Assembly: GCF_900113615.1 (NCBI RefSeq)
Contig: NZ_FOPZ01000007.1
Coordinates: 1-64,000, forward strand
Length of the DNA: 64,000 nt
Source: Halorubrum aquaticum
Lineage (GTDB): Archaea; Halobacteriota; Halobacteria; Halobacteriales; Haloferacaceae
Direction: 5' to 3'
Under the pieces are notes generated by a model, which was not told the origin of the DNA, searched no databases, and was given only the letters and a program-made list of their open reading frames with translations. Position numbers and translations under genes: made by a program. Each line of letters opens with the position of its first letter. Within the stretch, counting starts at the first letter, position 1. Shown here piece after piece: positions 10,844 to 18,748 of the stretch.

Positions 10844-12826
10844 TCAGTCGTCGGCGGGCGCGGCGTCGGAGCCGCCCTCGTGCTGCTTTTTGACCCACGA
10901 GAGCTTGCCGCCGGACGCGAGGATCTCGCGTTCGCGCTCGGAGGCGTCGAGTTCGGCGGTGAACTCCCAATCGTCGTTCACGCGCGCCGTGAACTCGGTC
11001 TGACCGGAGTTGACGCCCGCGGGCACGTCGTCGACGATCTCGATGTCGTCGCCCTGGTCGATCTTCTCGTACGTCTCCGCGTCGATCGCGAGCGGGACGA
11101 TCCCGAAGTTGAACAGGTTCGCCTTGTGGATGCGTGCGAAGCTCTGTGCGAAAACCGCCTCGATGCCGAGGTACATCGGACAGAGCGCGGCGTGTTCACG
11201 CGAGGAGCCCTGACCGTAGTTCTCGCCGGCGACGAGGACGCCGCCGTCGGCGTCGAGCGCGCGCTGTGCGAACGTGTCGTCGACGCGCGAGAGGGTGAAC
11301 TCCGAGAGCTTCTCGATGTTCGAGCGGAACTTCAGGATGTCCGCGGTCGCCGGGATGATGTGGTCGGTGGTGATGTTGTCCTCCATCTTGAGGAGGGCCT
11401 CGCCGCCGTCCACGTCGATCCCGTCCTTGAGGGGCACGTCGCCGATGTTCGGCCCCTTCACGAGACCGTCGTCGATGGCCTCGTCGGGCGAGATGATGTC
11501 GGAGTCGTCCTTCCCCATGCCGGGGCCGTACTTCGTCCCCATCTCGAGGCCGGGCGCCTCGAGGTCGCCGAGATCGTCGGCGAGGTCACGCGGGTCGACG
11601 ATCTCGCCGGTGATGGCCGCCGCGGTGGCGACCTCCGGCGAGCAGAGGAAGACGGAGTCGTCCTCGATGCCGGATCGACCCTCGAAGTTGCGGTTGAAGG
11701 TGCGCAGCGAGACGGAGTCGGAGGCGGGCACGTGGCCGATGCCGATACAGGCCCCGCACGTCGCCTCGGAGAAGTTGACGCCGGCCGCCATCATCTCCGC
11801 GGTCCAGCCCTCGCGGGCCAGCATCTCGGAGGCCTGCTTGGAGCCGGGCGCGACGATCATCTCGGTCCCCTTGTTGACCTCGCGGCCCTCCAGCATCTTC
11901 GCGCTGGGGAGGATGTCCTCGTAGGCGCCGTTCGTACAGGAGCCGACGATGACCTGCTCGACGTCCGTACCCTCGTACTCGCTGACGGGAGCGACGTTGT
12001 CGGGCATGGACGGCGCGGCGACGAGCGGCTCGAGGTCGTTCAGGTCGACCTCGATCGTCTCCGCGTACTCCGCGTCCTCGTCGGGCTCGAGCTCGACGAA
12101 CTCCTCCTCGCGGTCCTGGCGCGCGAGCCAGTCCTTCGTCTTCTCGTCGGTGCCGAAGATCGAGGAGGTCGCGCCGAGTTCGGTGCCGAGGTTCGTGATC
12201 GTCGTCCGCTCGGGGATGGTGAGGTTCTCGGCGCCGGGGCCGGTGTACTCGAAGATCTTGCCGACGCCGCCCTTGACGGTCAGCTCGCCGAGGAGGTGGA
12301 GCGCGACGTCCTTCGCGGTCGCCCACTCGGGCAGTTCGCCCTCGAGGTGGACGTTGACGACCTCGGGCATCTCGACGTAGTAGGGGCCGCCGCCCATCGC
12401 GACGGCGATGTCGAGCCCGCCCGCGCCGATCGCGAGCTGGCCGAGCCCGCCGGGCGTCGGGGTGTGCGAGTCCGAGCCGAGAAGCGTCTTGCCGGGCGCG
12501 GCGAAGTTCTCCTTGTGGACCTGGTGGCAGATGCCGTTGCCGGGCCGGGAGAAGTACGCGCCGTAGGTGCCTGCCGCGGAGCGGAGGAAGCGGTGGTCGT
12601 CGGTGTTCTTGAAGTCGAACTGGTACGTCTGGTGGTCACAGTACTGCGCGGCGAGTTCGGTCTGGACCTCGTCGAGGTCGAGCGCCTCGAACTGGAGCCA
12701 GACCATCGTCCCTGTGGTGTCCTGTGTGAGGACCTGGTCGATCTCGATGCCGATCTCCTCTCCGGGAGTCAGCTCGCCCTCGACGAGATGGTCGCCGAGG
12801 ATCTTCTCCGTAATCGTCTTTCCCAT
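10844..12826 (-). CDS. acn: Aconitate hydratase
   Basis: A 660-residue aconitase of the TCA cycle interconverting citrate and isocitrate with a [4Fe-4S] cluster. Motifs include LLGSDSHTPTPGG (about residue 115), GSCTNG (about 297, first cluster cysteine), TCGACIGIG (about 353, the other two cysteines) and GENYGQGSSREHAA in the swivelling domain (about 531). The ATG at 12826 gives MGKTITEKIL. A TATA box on the minus strand (12852-12860) is about 30 bases upstream, so the in-frame extension to 13219 is not real. The gene converges on rpsG. Its length and domain order resemble the mitochondrial/AcnA-like type. Confidence 0.95.
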   Translation of the reverse strand: MGKTITEKILGDHLVEGELTPGEEIGIEIDQVLTQDTTGTMVWLQFEALDLDEVQTELAAQYCDHQTYQFDFKNTDDHRFLRSAAGTYGAYFSRPGNGICHQVHKENFAAPGKTLLGSDSHTPTPGGLGQLAIGAGGLDIAVAMGGGPYYVEMPEVVNVHLEGELPEWATAKDVALHLLGELTVKGGVGKIFEYTGPGAENLTIPERTTITNLGTELGATSSIFGTDEKTKDWLARQDREEEFVELEPDEDAEYAETIEVDLNDLEPLVAAPSMPDNVAPVSEYEGTDVEQVIVGSCTNGAYEDILPSAKMLEGREVNKGTEMIVAPGSKQASEMLAREGWTAEMMAAGVNFSEATCGACIGIGHVPASDSVSLRTFNRNFEGRSGIEDDSVFLCSPEVATAAAITGEIVDPRDLADDLGDLEAPGLEMGTKYGPGMGKDDSDIISPDEAIDDGLVKGPNIGDVPLKDGIDVDGGEALLKMEDNITTDHIIPATADILKFRSNIEKLSEFTLSRVDDTFAQRALDADGGVLVAGENYGQGSSREHAALCPMYLGIEAVFAQSFARIHKANLFNFGIVPLAIDAETYEKIDQGDDIEIVDDVPAGVNSGQTEFTARVNDDWEFTAELDASEREREILASGGKLSWVKKQHEGGSDAAPADD

Positions 12827-12851
12827 ATCGGTCGAAGATGGCCGTCCCGTG

Positions 12852-12860
12852 AATATAAAA
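12852..12860 (-). promoter_or_regulatory. TATA box of aconitase
   Basis: On the minus strand TTTTATATT lies about 30 bases upstream of the ATG at 12826. The spacing fits a leaderless or nearly leaderless mRNA and decides the start codon. Confidence 0.7.
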
Positions 12861-13028
12861 CCCGCGAGTGTTCCGCCGGATCGACCGTGTGGGACCGGCG
12901 GATCCAGCAAGTATTGGGCGAACCAGCCCGTGATGACACGTCCCGATCGGGGCGGATTCGACCGGGGATCCCGGCGTTCGTGGCGCGCGGACGACACGGT
13001 TTTGCCCGCGCCGCGGCTCGGGGACGAC

Positions 13029-13502
13029 ATGTTCGAGTCGGGTGAGTCGGTGGCGGCCGCACTGGAGGCGGCGGGCGCGACGCTCGAGGCGGAACAGCGA
13101 CAGCCGAACGGGGTCGATCTCACGGCGGGGGCCGTCCTCCGGCAGACGGGGCCCGGCCGGATCGGTCGCGACGGGAAACGCGTCGGCGACCGATCCGAGG
13201 TCGAGACCGACGACGGCACGTATCGGCTCGACGCGGGGACGTACGTCGTCCGGTACGGCGAGCCGGTCCGGATCCCCGAGGGACACGTCGGGTTCGTCCT
13301 CCCGCGGTCGACCCTACTGCGGAACTCGTGTACGCTCGATACGGCCGTCTGGGACGCCGGCTACGAGGGCGTCGGCGAGGGTCGGCTCGACGTCGGCCAC
13401 CGTATCGAGATCGAACCCGGCGCGCGGATCGCCCAGCTGGTGCTCGCACGCGCGGATCACGAGGGGACGTACGACGGCGACTACCAGTCCGAGGGGATCT
13501 GA
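13029..13502 (+). CDS. dUTPase / dCTP deaminase family protein
   Basis: A 157-residue protein of the trimeric dUTPase/Dcd fold. Seen motifs are NGVDLTAG near the N-terminus, the RSTLLRNSC segment near residue 92 followed by LDTAVWDAGYEG, and ARIAQLVLARAD near the C-terminus. These match the archaeal Dcd/Dut group that removes dUTP or deaminates dCTP to supply dUMP. Which activity it has cannot be told with certainty; the haloarchaeal short form is usually called dUTP nucleotidohydrolase. It is divergent from aconitase, with about 200 bases between the starts, and ends just before a double hairpin. Confidence 0.85.
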   Translation: MFESGESVAAALEAAGATLEAEQRQPNGVDLTAGAVLRQTGPGRIGRDGKRVGDRSEVETDDGTYRLDAGTYVVRYGEPVRIPEGHVGFVLPRSTLLRNSCTLDTAVWDAGYEGVGEGRLDVGHRIEIEPGARIAQLVLARADHEGTYDGDYQSEGI

Positions 13503-13541
13503 ATCGGCAAGAACGCGGTCGCTCGAACGTTCAAAGGAACG

Positions 13542-13628
13542 AACGACCCCGCGTGCCGACAAAAGGTGGCACGCCGGGGTCGTTCAGTAGGTCCCCGCTG
13601 ACGCTTCGGCCCTCCAAGCGAAGCGTCA
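13542..13628. repeat. Two tandem stem-loops between convergent genes
   Basis: The arms at 13542-13557 and 13568-13584 form a stem of about 16 pairs with one bulged base and a 10-base loop. The arms at 13599-13608 and 13619-13628 form a perfect 10-pair stem with a 10-base loop. They lie between the dUTPase-like gene (plus) and the LLM monooxygenase (minus). On the minus strand a TATA-like sequence (13697-13711) lies about 27 bases before a possible RNA start near 13672. Possible explanations are a bidirectional terminator, a small RNA, or a remnant of a palindromic transposable element. I see no protein gene in 13503-13779. Confidence 0.6.
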
Positions 13629-13696
13629 CCTGACACCAGACGCGTGATCCACTTAACGGTGCCGGGGGCGGCAGATACGACGTGTTAACGATAGCC

Positions 13697-13711
13697 GTTT
13701 ACTTAATAAAC
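13697..13711. promoter_or_regulatory. AT-rich near-palindrome, possible promoter
   Basis: GTTTACTTAATAAAC reads almost the same on both strands and contains TATA-like elements in both directions. It stands out from the surrounding GC-rich DNA. Read on the minus strand it is suitably placed to start an RNA covering the two hairpins at 13542-13628. No convincing gene starts on the plus strand. Confidence 0.4.
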
Positions 13712-13779
13712 ATGGACGACTCCGCGAGGGCCTGGACCGTCTCCCGCCGGGAACGAGCACGTAGACCGACGAGATCCGC

Positions 13780-15150
13780 TCAGTCGGACGGGCGCGCGGG
13801 ATGGTCCTCCCGGAGTCGAGGGCCCGGCGTTCCGTGGAGTCGCTCGCGGAGGGTGTCACCCGGCGGGTCGGCGTCGGCGGGGTCGACCAGCCCGCGCTCG
13901 CGGAGTTCGGGGACGACGAGGTCGACGAAGTCGACCAGCGAGTCGGGCCGGACCACCTCCTTCACGTTGAAACCGTCGACGCCGACCTCCTCGTGCCAGT
14001 ACTCGAGTTCGTCTGCCACGTCCTCGGCGGTGCCGACGATCGTCGGCGACGTGGTCCCGAGCCCGCAGAACTCGGCGACCTCCCGGACCGTCCACTCGCG
14101 GTCGGGCTGTGAACGGGTGAACGCGTTCATCGTCCCCTGGATCGCGTCGGTCTCGATGTGTTCGACCCGCTGGTCGGGGTCGAGCTCGGAGAGGTCCATG
14201 TCGAGGAAGCCCGAGAGGAGCGCGAGCGTCGCCTCGACGTCGACGTGACGGGTGTACTCCTCGCGTTTCGCCTCCGCGAGCGCCCGCGTCTCGCCGACGA
14301 TCGGGACGACGCCGATGAAGAACTGGAGGCTCTCGGGGTCGCGGCCGTACTCGGCGGCCCGGCCCTTCACGTCCTCCATGTACTCGCGGACGCCCTCCTC
14401 GGTCGGCTGGCTCGCGAACACCGCCTCCGCGTTGGCGGCCGCGAACTCCCGGCCGCGGTCCGACGAGCCCGCCTGGTAGACGACCGGCGTGCGCTGCGGG
14501 GACGGCTCACAGCCGTGGGGGCCGGGCACCGAGAAGTGCTCGCCCTCGTGGTCGATCGTCGAGACCTTCGCGGGGTCGGCGTAGCGCCCGGCCTCGCGGT
14601 CGCGCTCGACGGCGTCGTCGGCCCACGACTCCTCCCACAGCGCGTAACAGACGTCGAGGAACTCGTCGGCGCGGTCGTACCGCTCGCCCTTCTCCATCCG
14701 CCCGTCGAGCCCGAGGTTCTCGGCGGCCGACTCCAGGTAGGAGGTGACGACGTTGATCGCGATCCGGCCGTCGGTGAGGTGGTCGAGCGTCGAGAACTCG
14801 CGGGCGAGCTGGTAGGGGTGGGTGTAGGTCGTCGAGCGCGTCACGGCGAACCCGAGTTCGTCGGTGACGGCGGCCATCGCGGGAACGACGAGCTGCGGGT
14901 CGTTCGCGGGCGTCTGGACCGCGCGCTCGACGGCGGTCTCCCGGTCGTCGCCGTACACGTCGTAGATCCCGCGAACGTCGGCGAAGAACACCGCGTCGAA
15001 GCCGCCGCGCTCGGCCGTGCGGGCGATCTCCGTCCAGTACTCGACGTCGGTGTACTCGGGCGATCGGTCGCCCGGGTACGTCCACGAGCCCGGCGAGACG
15101 TGCTCGACGGACGACATCGTGAAGAGGTTGAGGCGTAGGCGGTCGGTCAC
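13780..15150 (-). CDS. LLM-class flavin-dependent monooxygenase (NtaA/SnaA/DszA family)
   Basis: A 456-residue bacterial-luciferase-like TIM-barrel oxygenase that uses reduced FMN supplied by a reductase. The GTG at 15150 gives (M)TDRLRLNLFTMSS, the family's typical N-terminus. Inside are WTEIARTAERGGFDAVFFAD, the GRIAINVVTSYL segment and VVYQAGSSDRGREFAA (flavin phosphate site). Relatives oxidise nitrilotriacetate, EDTA, sulfones or cyclic compounds; the substrate here is unknown. A TATA-like GGTATTAC lies about 27 bases upstream on the minus strand. A 22-base tandem repeat sits just beyond the promoter. Confidence 0.88.
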   Translation of the reverse strand: MTDRLRLNLFTMSSVEHVSPGSWTYPGDRSPEYTDVEYWTEIARTAERGGFDAVFFADVRGIYDVYGDDRETAVERAVQTPANDPQLVVPAMAAVTDELGFAVTRSTTYTHPYQLAREFSTLDHLTDGRIAINVVTSYLESAAENLGLDGRMEKGERYDRADEFLDVCYALWEESWADDAVERDREAGRYADPAKVSTIDHEGEHFSVPGPHGCEPSPQRTPVVYQAGSSDRGREFAAANAEAVFASQPTEEGVREYMEDVKGRAAEYGRDPESLQFFIGVVPIVGETRALAEAKREEYTRHVDVEATLALLSGFLDMDLSELDPDQRVEHIETDAIQGTMNAFTRSQPDREWTVREVAEFCGLGTTSPTIVGTAEDVADELEYWHEEVGVDGFNVKEVVRPDSLVDFVDLVVPELRERGLVDPADADPPGDTLRERLHGTPGPRLREDHPARPSD

Positions 15151-15268
15151 GGGTCCCGTTCGGCCGCCCGCCGTAATACCCCCGAGGAAGGGGTGGATCT
15201 TGACGACATCTCGGACGCGATGCGGATCGAAGAACTGGCGAACGGAACCGTGGTGAACGGGTCGAGGG

Positions 15269-15344
15269 GAACCGGTCGAACGGACGAAGCGAACCGGTCG
15301 AACGGACGAAGCGAACCGGTCGAACGGACGAAGCGAACCGGTCG
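15269..15344. repeat. 22-bp tandem repeat, 3.5 copies
   Basis: The unit GAACCGGTCGAACGGACGAAGC is repeated without spacers at 15269-15290, 15291-15312 and 15313-15334, with a partial copy to 15344. The copies are identical, pointing to recent expansion by slippage or unequal exchange. It occupies the gap between the LLM monooxygenase promoter and the end of the CBS gene. Each unit contains ACCGGT, a self-complementary hexamer. Confidence 0.9.
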
Positions 15345-15359
15345 TCTCCGACGGTACGC

Positions 15360-15767
15360 CTACGGCGTCAGCGGCTCGCTCCCGGAGACGTACGCCGCGA
15401 AGTCGGAGGTGGTGATGATCCCGATCGGCGTCCCCTCGTCGTCGACGACCGGAACGTGGTGGAACCCGTGGTCGATCATGGTGGCGGCGACTTCCGAGAC
15501 GACGTCCTGTGCGCCCGCCGTGATCGGGTCCGGCGTCATGTAGCGCTCGACCGTGGTCTCGGCTTTGGGCTGGCTCTTCGCGACGATCTCGACGAAGTCG
15601 GTGGTGGTGAGGATCCCGACCAGCCGGCCGTCCTCGACGACGAGCGCGGAGCTTATGTCGTTGTCGAGCAGGACGGCCGCGGCGTCCTCGACGAGCGTGT
15701 CCGGGGTCACGGTGTGGAGGTCGGTCGTCATCAGTCGGGCGACGAAGACGTCCTCGATCTCGTTCAT
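15360..15767 (-). CDS. Tandem CBS-domain protein
   Basis: A 135-residue protein made of two CBS domains (residues about 1-62 and 70-130) that together form one Bateman module, the usual sensor of adenosine nucleotides or similar ligands. Typical pieces are MTTDLHTVTPDTLVEDAA, LVGILTTTDFVEIV and HHVPVVDDEGTPIGIITTSD. There is no attached enzyme or channel domain. The ATG at 15767 is favoured by a minus-strand TATA (CGCTTATA, 15791-15798) about 27 bases upstream. Ligand and partner are unknown. Confidence 0.88.
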   Translation of the reverse strand: MNEIEDVFVARLMTTDLHTVTPDTLVEDAAAVLLDNDISSALVVEDGRLVGILTTTDFVEIVAKSQPKAETTVERYMTPDPITAGAQDVVSEVAATMIDHGFHHVPVVDDEGTPIGIITTSDFAAYVSGSEPLTP

Positions 15768-15953
15768 ACATGAGAATCCCGCCGTTGCCGTATAAGCGTT
15801 CTCACGACGGGACACGGTGGATCGGGAGGGTTTCGGCCTCACCGTCTCCGTTGAAACGCTCTCTTTCAGATGCGTTTCAGTCCGAAACGGTTGGTCGATG
15901 AAAGGTACTCGTTGATCGCCGTTTTGAGTGGAATCGAGTTGTTCGGTGTGGAG

Positions 15954-16258
15954 TCGTTGCTGGCGCGGCGAGCACCGCCAAAGCCCCAGCCGCGGGGACG
16001 GCACACGCTCGTTGCGCTCCTCGGTCAGTCGTTTCCCTCCTTCCCTGCGGTGCTTACGTTGCCTGTGCCGTCCCTGCGGCAGCGAGGCGCTCCGCGCCTC
16101 TGGCAGCCGGCGGCGGAGCCGCCGGCGACTGCCCCTTTGAGTCCCACCCGAATCGCACAGCACCGCACCTCACGCCTCCCCAGCCTCGTCGCTCACTTCG
16201 TTCGCGACGTCCCTCGCGGGCTCCTCGCGCCCCTCTGGGACGCTCGGAGGCGCGCCGC
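15954..16258 (+). repeat. Dispersed intergenic repeat, copy 1
   Basis: This copy lies in a gene-free stretch of more than 500 bases. Block A (15954-15994) begins TCGTTGCTGGCGCGG and contains CACCGCCAAAGCCCC. Block B (16078-16129) is a double hairpin: GAGGCGC/GCGCCTC with a 3-base loop, then GCCGGCGGC/GCCGCCGGC with a 3-base loop. Block C (16128-16258) has CCCCTTTGAG, then ACCGCACCTCACGCCTCCCC, then a hairpin GTCGC/GCGAC at 16188-16208, then CCTCGCGGG. The same blocks occur at 35770-36110, and part of block C at 18498-18620. No coding sequence is supported here. Confidence 0.85.
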
Positions 16259-16325
16259 CGCAATCGCTCGTTCTCTCATCCGTATTGACCGTTCTCGGGT
16301 CAGAGCGTCTCGCTTACTGGGAACT

Positions 16326-17282
16326 TCACCGGAACCGCGAGAGTCCCGACTGCCTCCGCGGGCCGTCGCCGTCGGGCTCCGCGACCCACGCCGTCCGGTC
16401 GTCGCGGAGGCGGTCGCGGTCGAGCGCCGGCGCGTCGGCGGGCTCGTGTTCGGGACAGCCGTGGCCGCACTCGCGACCCGGGTCGACGACCCGGTCGAAG
16501 CGGTTACAGCGGGGTCGGCCGTCGTCGGTGGTCGTTGCGTGTGCGCACGCCGGCGGTTCCGGCCGCCACCCCTTGCCGTAGGTGCGCTCGGCGATCCGGC
16601 GTCGCTTCCGCGCCTTCGCCTCGGGGGAGACGAGCGCGACGTCCGTCCGGAGCGACCGCTCTTCGCGGATCTCGACGCCCGGCGCGCCCGGATCGAGGGG
16701 GGTCGGCTCCCGGACCACCTCTCGCTCGCCGGTCTCCGGATCGAACCGCCAGACGCCGACCGGGTCGGGGATCCGGTTGAGGTGCGCACGGGTGACGTAG
16801 GAGGCGGTCGCGAGCACGACCCTCTCGAAGAGGCCGAGCGCGGCGTCGTACCGGAGTTGGGCCGCCAGGTCGCCCGGAGTACCGAGGTCGGGCTTGTTCT
16901 CGATCGCGGTCAGCGACCCGACCCAGTCGTCGGGGTAGCGGTCGGTCGCGCGCACCACCGGCCGCCCGTCGCGGCGCTCGCGCTCGAGGTAGCCGGCCTC
17001 GACGGCGGCGTCGGCGACCGCGCTCGCGCGCTCCGGCGGGAGGTCGAACGCGTCGGCGACGGGGACGGCCTCGCCGGGGCCGACGCGGGCCTCGATCGCC
17101 GCCGGCGGGATCCCCTCGGGCGTCAGGGCGGCCCGCGCGTCGAATCCGGATCCCGGCCTCAAGACGCAGACGTCGACGATCCGCGCGCCCGGCCGGGTCA
17201 CCCCCGCGCCGAGCTGCCGCGCGATCACGCGGTCGGGCGACTCGAGGGCCGAACACAGGGCCAGCTCGAACCGGAACTCCAT
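16326..17282 (-). CDS. Haloarchaeal conserved protein, possible PD-(D/E)XK-like fold with cysteine-rich tail
   Basis: A 318-residue protein resembling the DUF5787 family of haloarchaea. No function is established. I see a possible nuclease-like core: RIVDVCVL with Asp37, TAIENKPD with Glu128-x-Lys130, and a following helix with Gln142 in QLRYDAALGLF, then a hydrophobic strand RVVLATASYV. The order D...ExK...Q matches the PD-(D/E)XK layout, but this is inference. The C-terminus is rich in Cys/His (ACAHA, RCNRF, ECGHGCPEH), perhaps a zinc site. The ATG at 17282 gives MEFRFELALCSALE; the in-frame extension to 17324 was rejected. Confidence 0.75.
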   Translation of the reverse strand: MEFRFELALCSALESPDRVIARQLGAGVTRPGARIVDVCVLRPGSGFDARAALTPEGIPPAAIEARVGPGEAVPVADAFDLPPERASAVADAAVEAGYLERERRDGRPVVRATDRYPDDWVGSLTAIENKPDLGTPGDLAAQLRYDAALGLFERVVLATASYVTRAHLNRIPDPVGVWRFDPETGEREVVREPTPLDPGAPGVEIREERSLRTDVALVSPEAKARKRRRIAERTYGKGWRPEPPACAHATTTDDGRPRCNRFDRVVDPGRECGHGCPEHEPADAPALDRDRLRDDRTAWVAEPDGDGPRRQSGLSRFR

Positions 17283-17389
17283 GGAGGGGGGGAGGGTCGC
17301 CGAGGGGTAAAACGCGTCGGCCACCGGCGGGTTCGGCCGGCCCGGTTCGCGGCCGAAACCCGTATTCGACGCCGCCCCGTATCCCGGGT

Positions 17390-17779
17390 ATGCGCCCGGT
17401 CACGCGGAACCTCCTCGTCGCCATCGCGGTGATCGCGCTCGCGCTGCTGGCGTTGGGGGCGCTGCCGAGTTACCTCGGGAGCGGCGATCCCTACTACCTC
17501 ACCGCCGAGCCCATCGAGACCGACGAGCCGACCGCGAACGCCACCGGCCTCTCCGAGCGTCGCTACCCGTACCTGACTGGCGCGATCGAGAGCGACGGGG
17601 GCCGCTCGGAGCCGTACCTGACGGGCCCCTACGGGCTGAAGGAGTGGTTCACGCACACGCCGTTCGACGAGGTCGACGCGCTCACCCGGCGCGCGCCGGC
17701 GGCGGGCACCGACGACGGGGTTCGGGTCGAGCGCGACGGCGAAACGTATTACGTCGAGGTCACACAGTCTCCGACATGA
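17390..17779 (+). CDS. Small membrane-anchored protein of unknown function
   Basis: A 129-residue protein with one N-terminal transmembrane segment (residues about 7-27, LLVAIAVIALALLALGAL) and an acidic exterior domain. A short motif YPYLTG / PYLTGPYG occurs twice in the middle (residues about 63 and 81). I do not recognise the family. Its stop overlaps the NUDIX gene start by four bases (ATGA), so the two are very likely co-transcribed. It is divergent from the DUF5787-like gene with about 107 bases between starts. Confidence 0.75.
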   Translation: MRPVTRNLLVAIAVIALALLALGALPSYLGSGDPYYLTAEPIETDEPTANATGLSERRYPYLTGAIESDGGRSEPYLTGPYGLKEWFTHTPFDEVDALTRRAPAAGTDDGVRVERDGETYYVEVTQSPT

Positions 17780-18429
17780 GCGACGGACCCGCGGAGGACC
17801 CGCCGGAGACGGACGCGCCCGCGAACGACGACCGCGCCGCGAGCGACCTGCGCGACCTGCCGGCCTTCTCGGACGGACGGCTCCACTCGCTGCCGGGCGA
17901 GCCGGAGTGGCCGGTTCGGGAGGTCGCCGTCGAGTACGACCCCGGCTGGTTCGTCGGCGGGTACGACCGGGTCGAACAGCCCGACGGGACGGAGAAGAAC
18001 TACTACTGGGCGGAACTGCCGCCCGCGACGGTCGTGGTCGCGGTCGCCGACGACCTCGTCCTGTTCGTCGAGCAGTACCGCCCCACGGTGCGGAACACCC
18101 AACTGGAGTTGCCCGCCGGGATCGTCGAGCCCGGCGAGTCCTACACCGCCGCGGGAGCCCGCGAACTCGCCGAGGAGACCGGGTTTTCCCCGTCGTCGAC
18201 GACGCTGCTCCAGGAGGTGTGGTGCTCGACGGGCGTGTTGCGACACAAGCGAGGATACGTGTTCGCCGAGGGCTTGGAGCCGGTCGACGTCGACGCCGAC
18301 AGCAACGAGTTCCTCGTCCCGCGGACCGTGCCGATAGACGAGGCGCTGGCGCTCGCACGCGAGACGCCGACGAACGACGCGACGCTGGAGGGGTTGCTGT
18401 TGGCCGAACGCGACGGCGTGTTGGAGTAG
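17776..18429 (+). CDS. NUDIX hydrolase (ADP-ribose pyrophosphatase type)
   Basis: A 217-residue hydrolase that probably cleaves ADP-ribose or another nucleoside diphosphate derivative. A full Nudix box is present near residue 115: G-x5-E-x7-REL-AEETGF, inside LPAGIVEPGESYTAAGAREL. The N-terminal 35 residues are an acidic, proline- and alanine-rich halophilic extension. The ATG at 17776 overlaps the upstream membrane protein gene. The LELPAG start to the Nudix box resembles ADP-ribose pyrophosphatases, but the substrate is inferred. Confidence 0.88.
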   Translation: MSDGPAEDPPETDAPANDDRAASDLRDLPAFSDGRLHSLPGEPEWPVREVAVEYDPGWFVGGYDRVEQPDGTEKNYYWAELPPATVVVAVADDLVLFVEQYRPTVRNTQLELPAGIVEPGESYTAAGARELAEETGFSPSSTTLLQEVWCSTGVLRHKRGYVFAEGLEPVDVDADSNEFLVPRTVPIDEALALARETPTNDATLEGLLLAERDGVLE

Positions 18430-18497
18430 CGCGCGTCGTCGCCGGGGCGGTGACGACCGCCGAGGATCTCCCCTCTCCCTCGCCCCGCCGGCGACCG

Positions 18498-18620
18498 CAC
18501 CGCACCTCGCGCCTCCCCAGCCTCGGTCTCGACGACCCGCCGGAACCGCCGGCGGGTCCTCTCGACCTCCCTCGCGCGGACTCCTCGTGCCCTGTCGGGC
18601 GCTCGGAGGCGCGCGCCGAC
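18498..18620 (+). repeat. Dispersed intergenic repeat, partial copy 3 (block C only)
   Basis: CACCGCACCTCGCGCCTCCC at 18498-18517 continues to CAGCCTCG at 18525. A perfect 10-pair hairpin follows (18534-18543 with 18549-18558), then CTCCCTCGCGCGGACTCCTC and GCGCTCGGAGGCGCGC. This matches block C of the copies at 15.95 and 35.77 kb, but the hairpin arms have a different sequence. Blocks A and B are absent. The stretch 18430-18748 otherwise holds only the promoter of nadE (GCTATTAGTC around 18717-18726). Confidence 0.8.
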
Positions 18621-18748
18621 CGCGAGACGATCGGCTCGTCCGTCCGTCCGTGTGGGAGTTCCTCGCTGTCATCGGCTGAAACCCGACGAACGTCCAGTTC
18701 GACTCCGGGACGGGGAGCTATTAGTCGGCGCGGCCCCATCCTCGTTCC

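Noticed and set aside
11586-12326. Long reading frames opposite or out of frame with real genes (for example antisense to aconitase, GT2 or rpoA1)
   Set aside because: In very GC-rich DNA antisense and shifted frames stay open by chance. Their products are arginine- or proline-rich, lack family motifs and are not acidic like the true proteins.
12826-13219. N-terminal extension of aconitase
   Set aside because: The family starts at MGKTI, a TATA box lies just upstream of that start, and the extension is low-complexity Ser/Pro/Arg.
13542-13628. Two hairpins as an H/ACA guide RNA
   Set aside because: The first stem is almost fully paired, leaving no pseudouridylation pocket. The loops lack a clear kink-turn (UGA/GA) and no ACA or ANA box follows each hairpin at the right distance.
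13712-14248. Plus-strand gene starting at ATG 13712 after the AT-rich element
   Set aside because: The frame overlaps the well-supported LLM monooxygenase on the other strand and its product is Arg/Ser-rich with no recognisable pattern.
15269-15344. Tandem 22-bp units as a CRISPR array
   Set aside because: Units follow one another with no spacers, and no cas genes are near.
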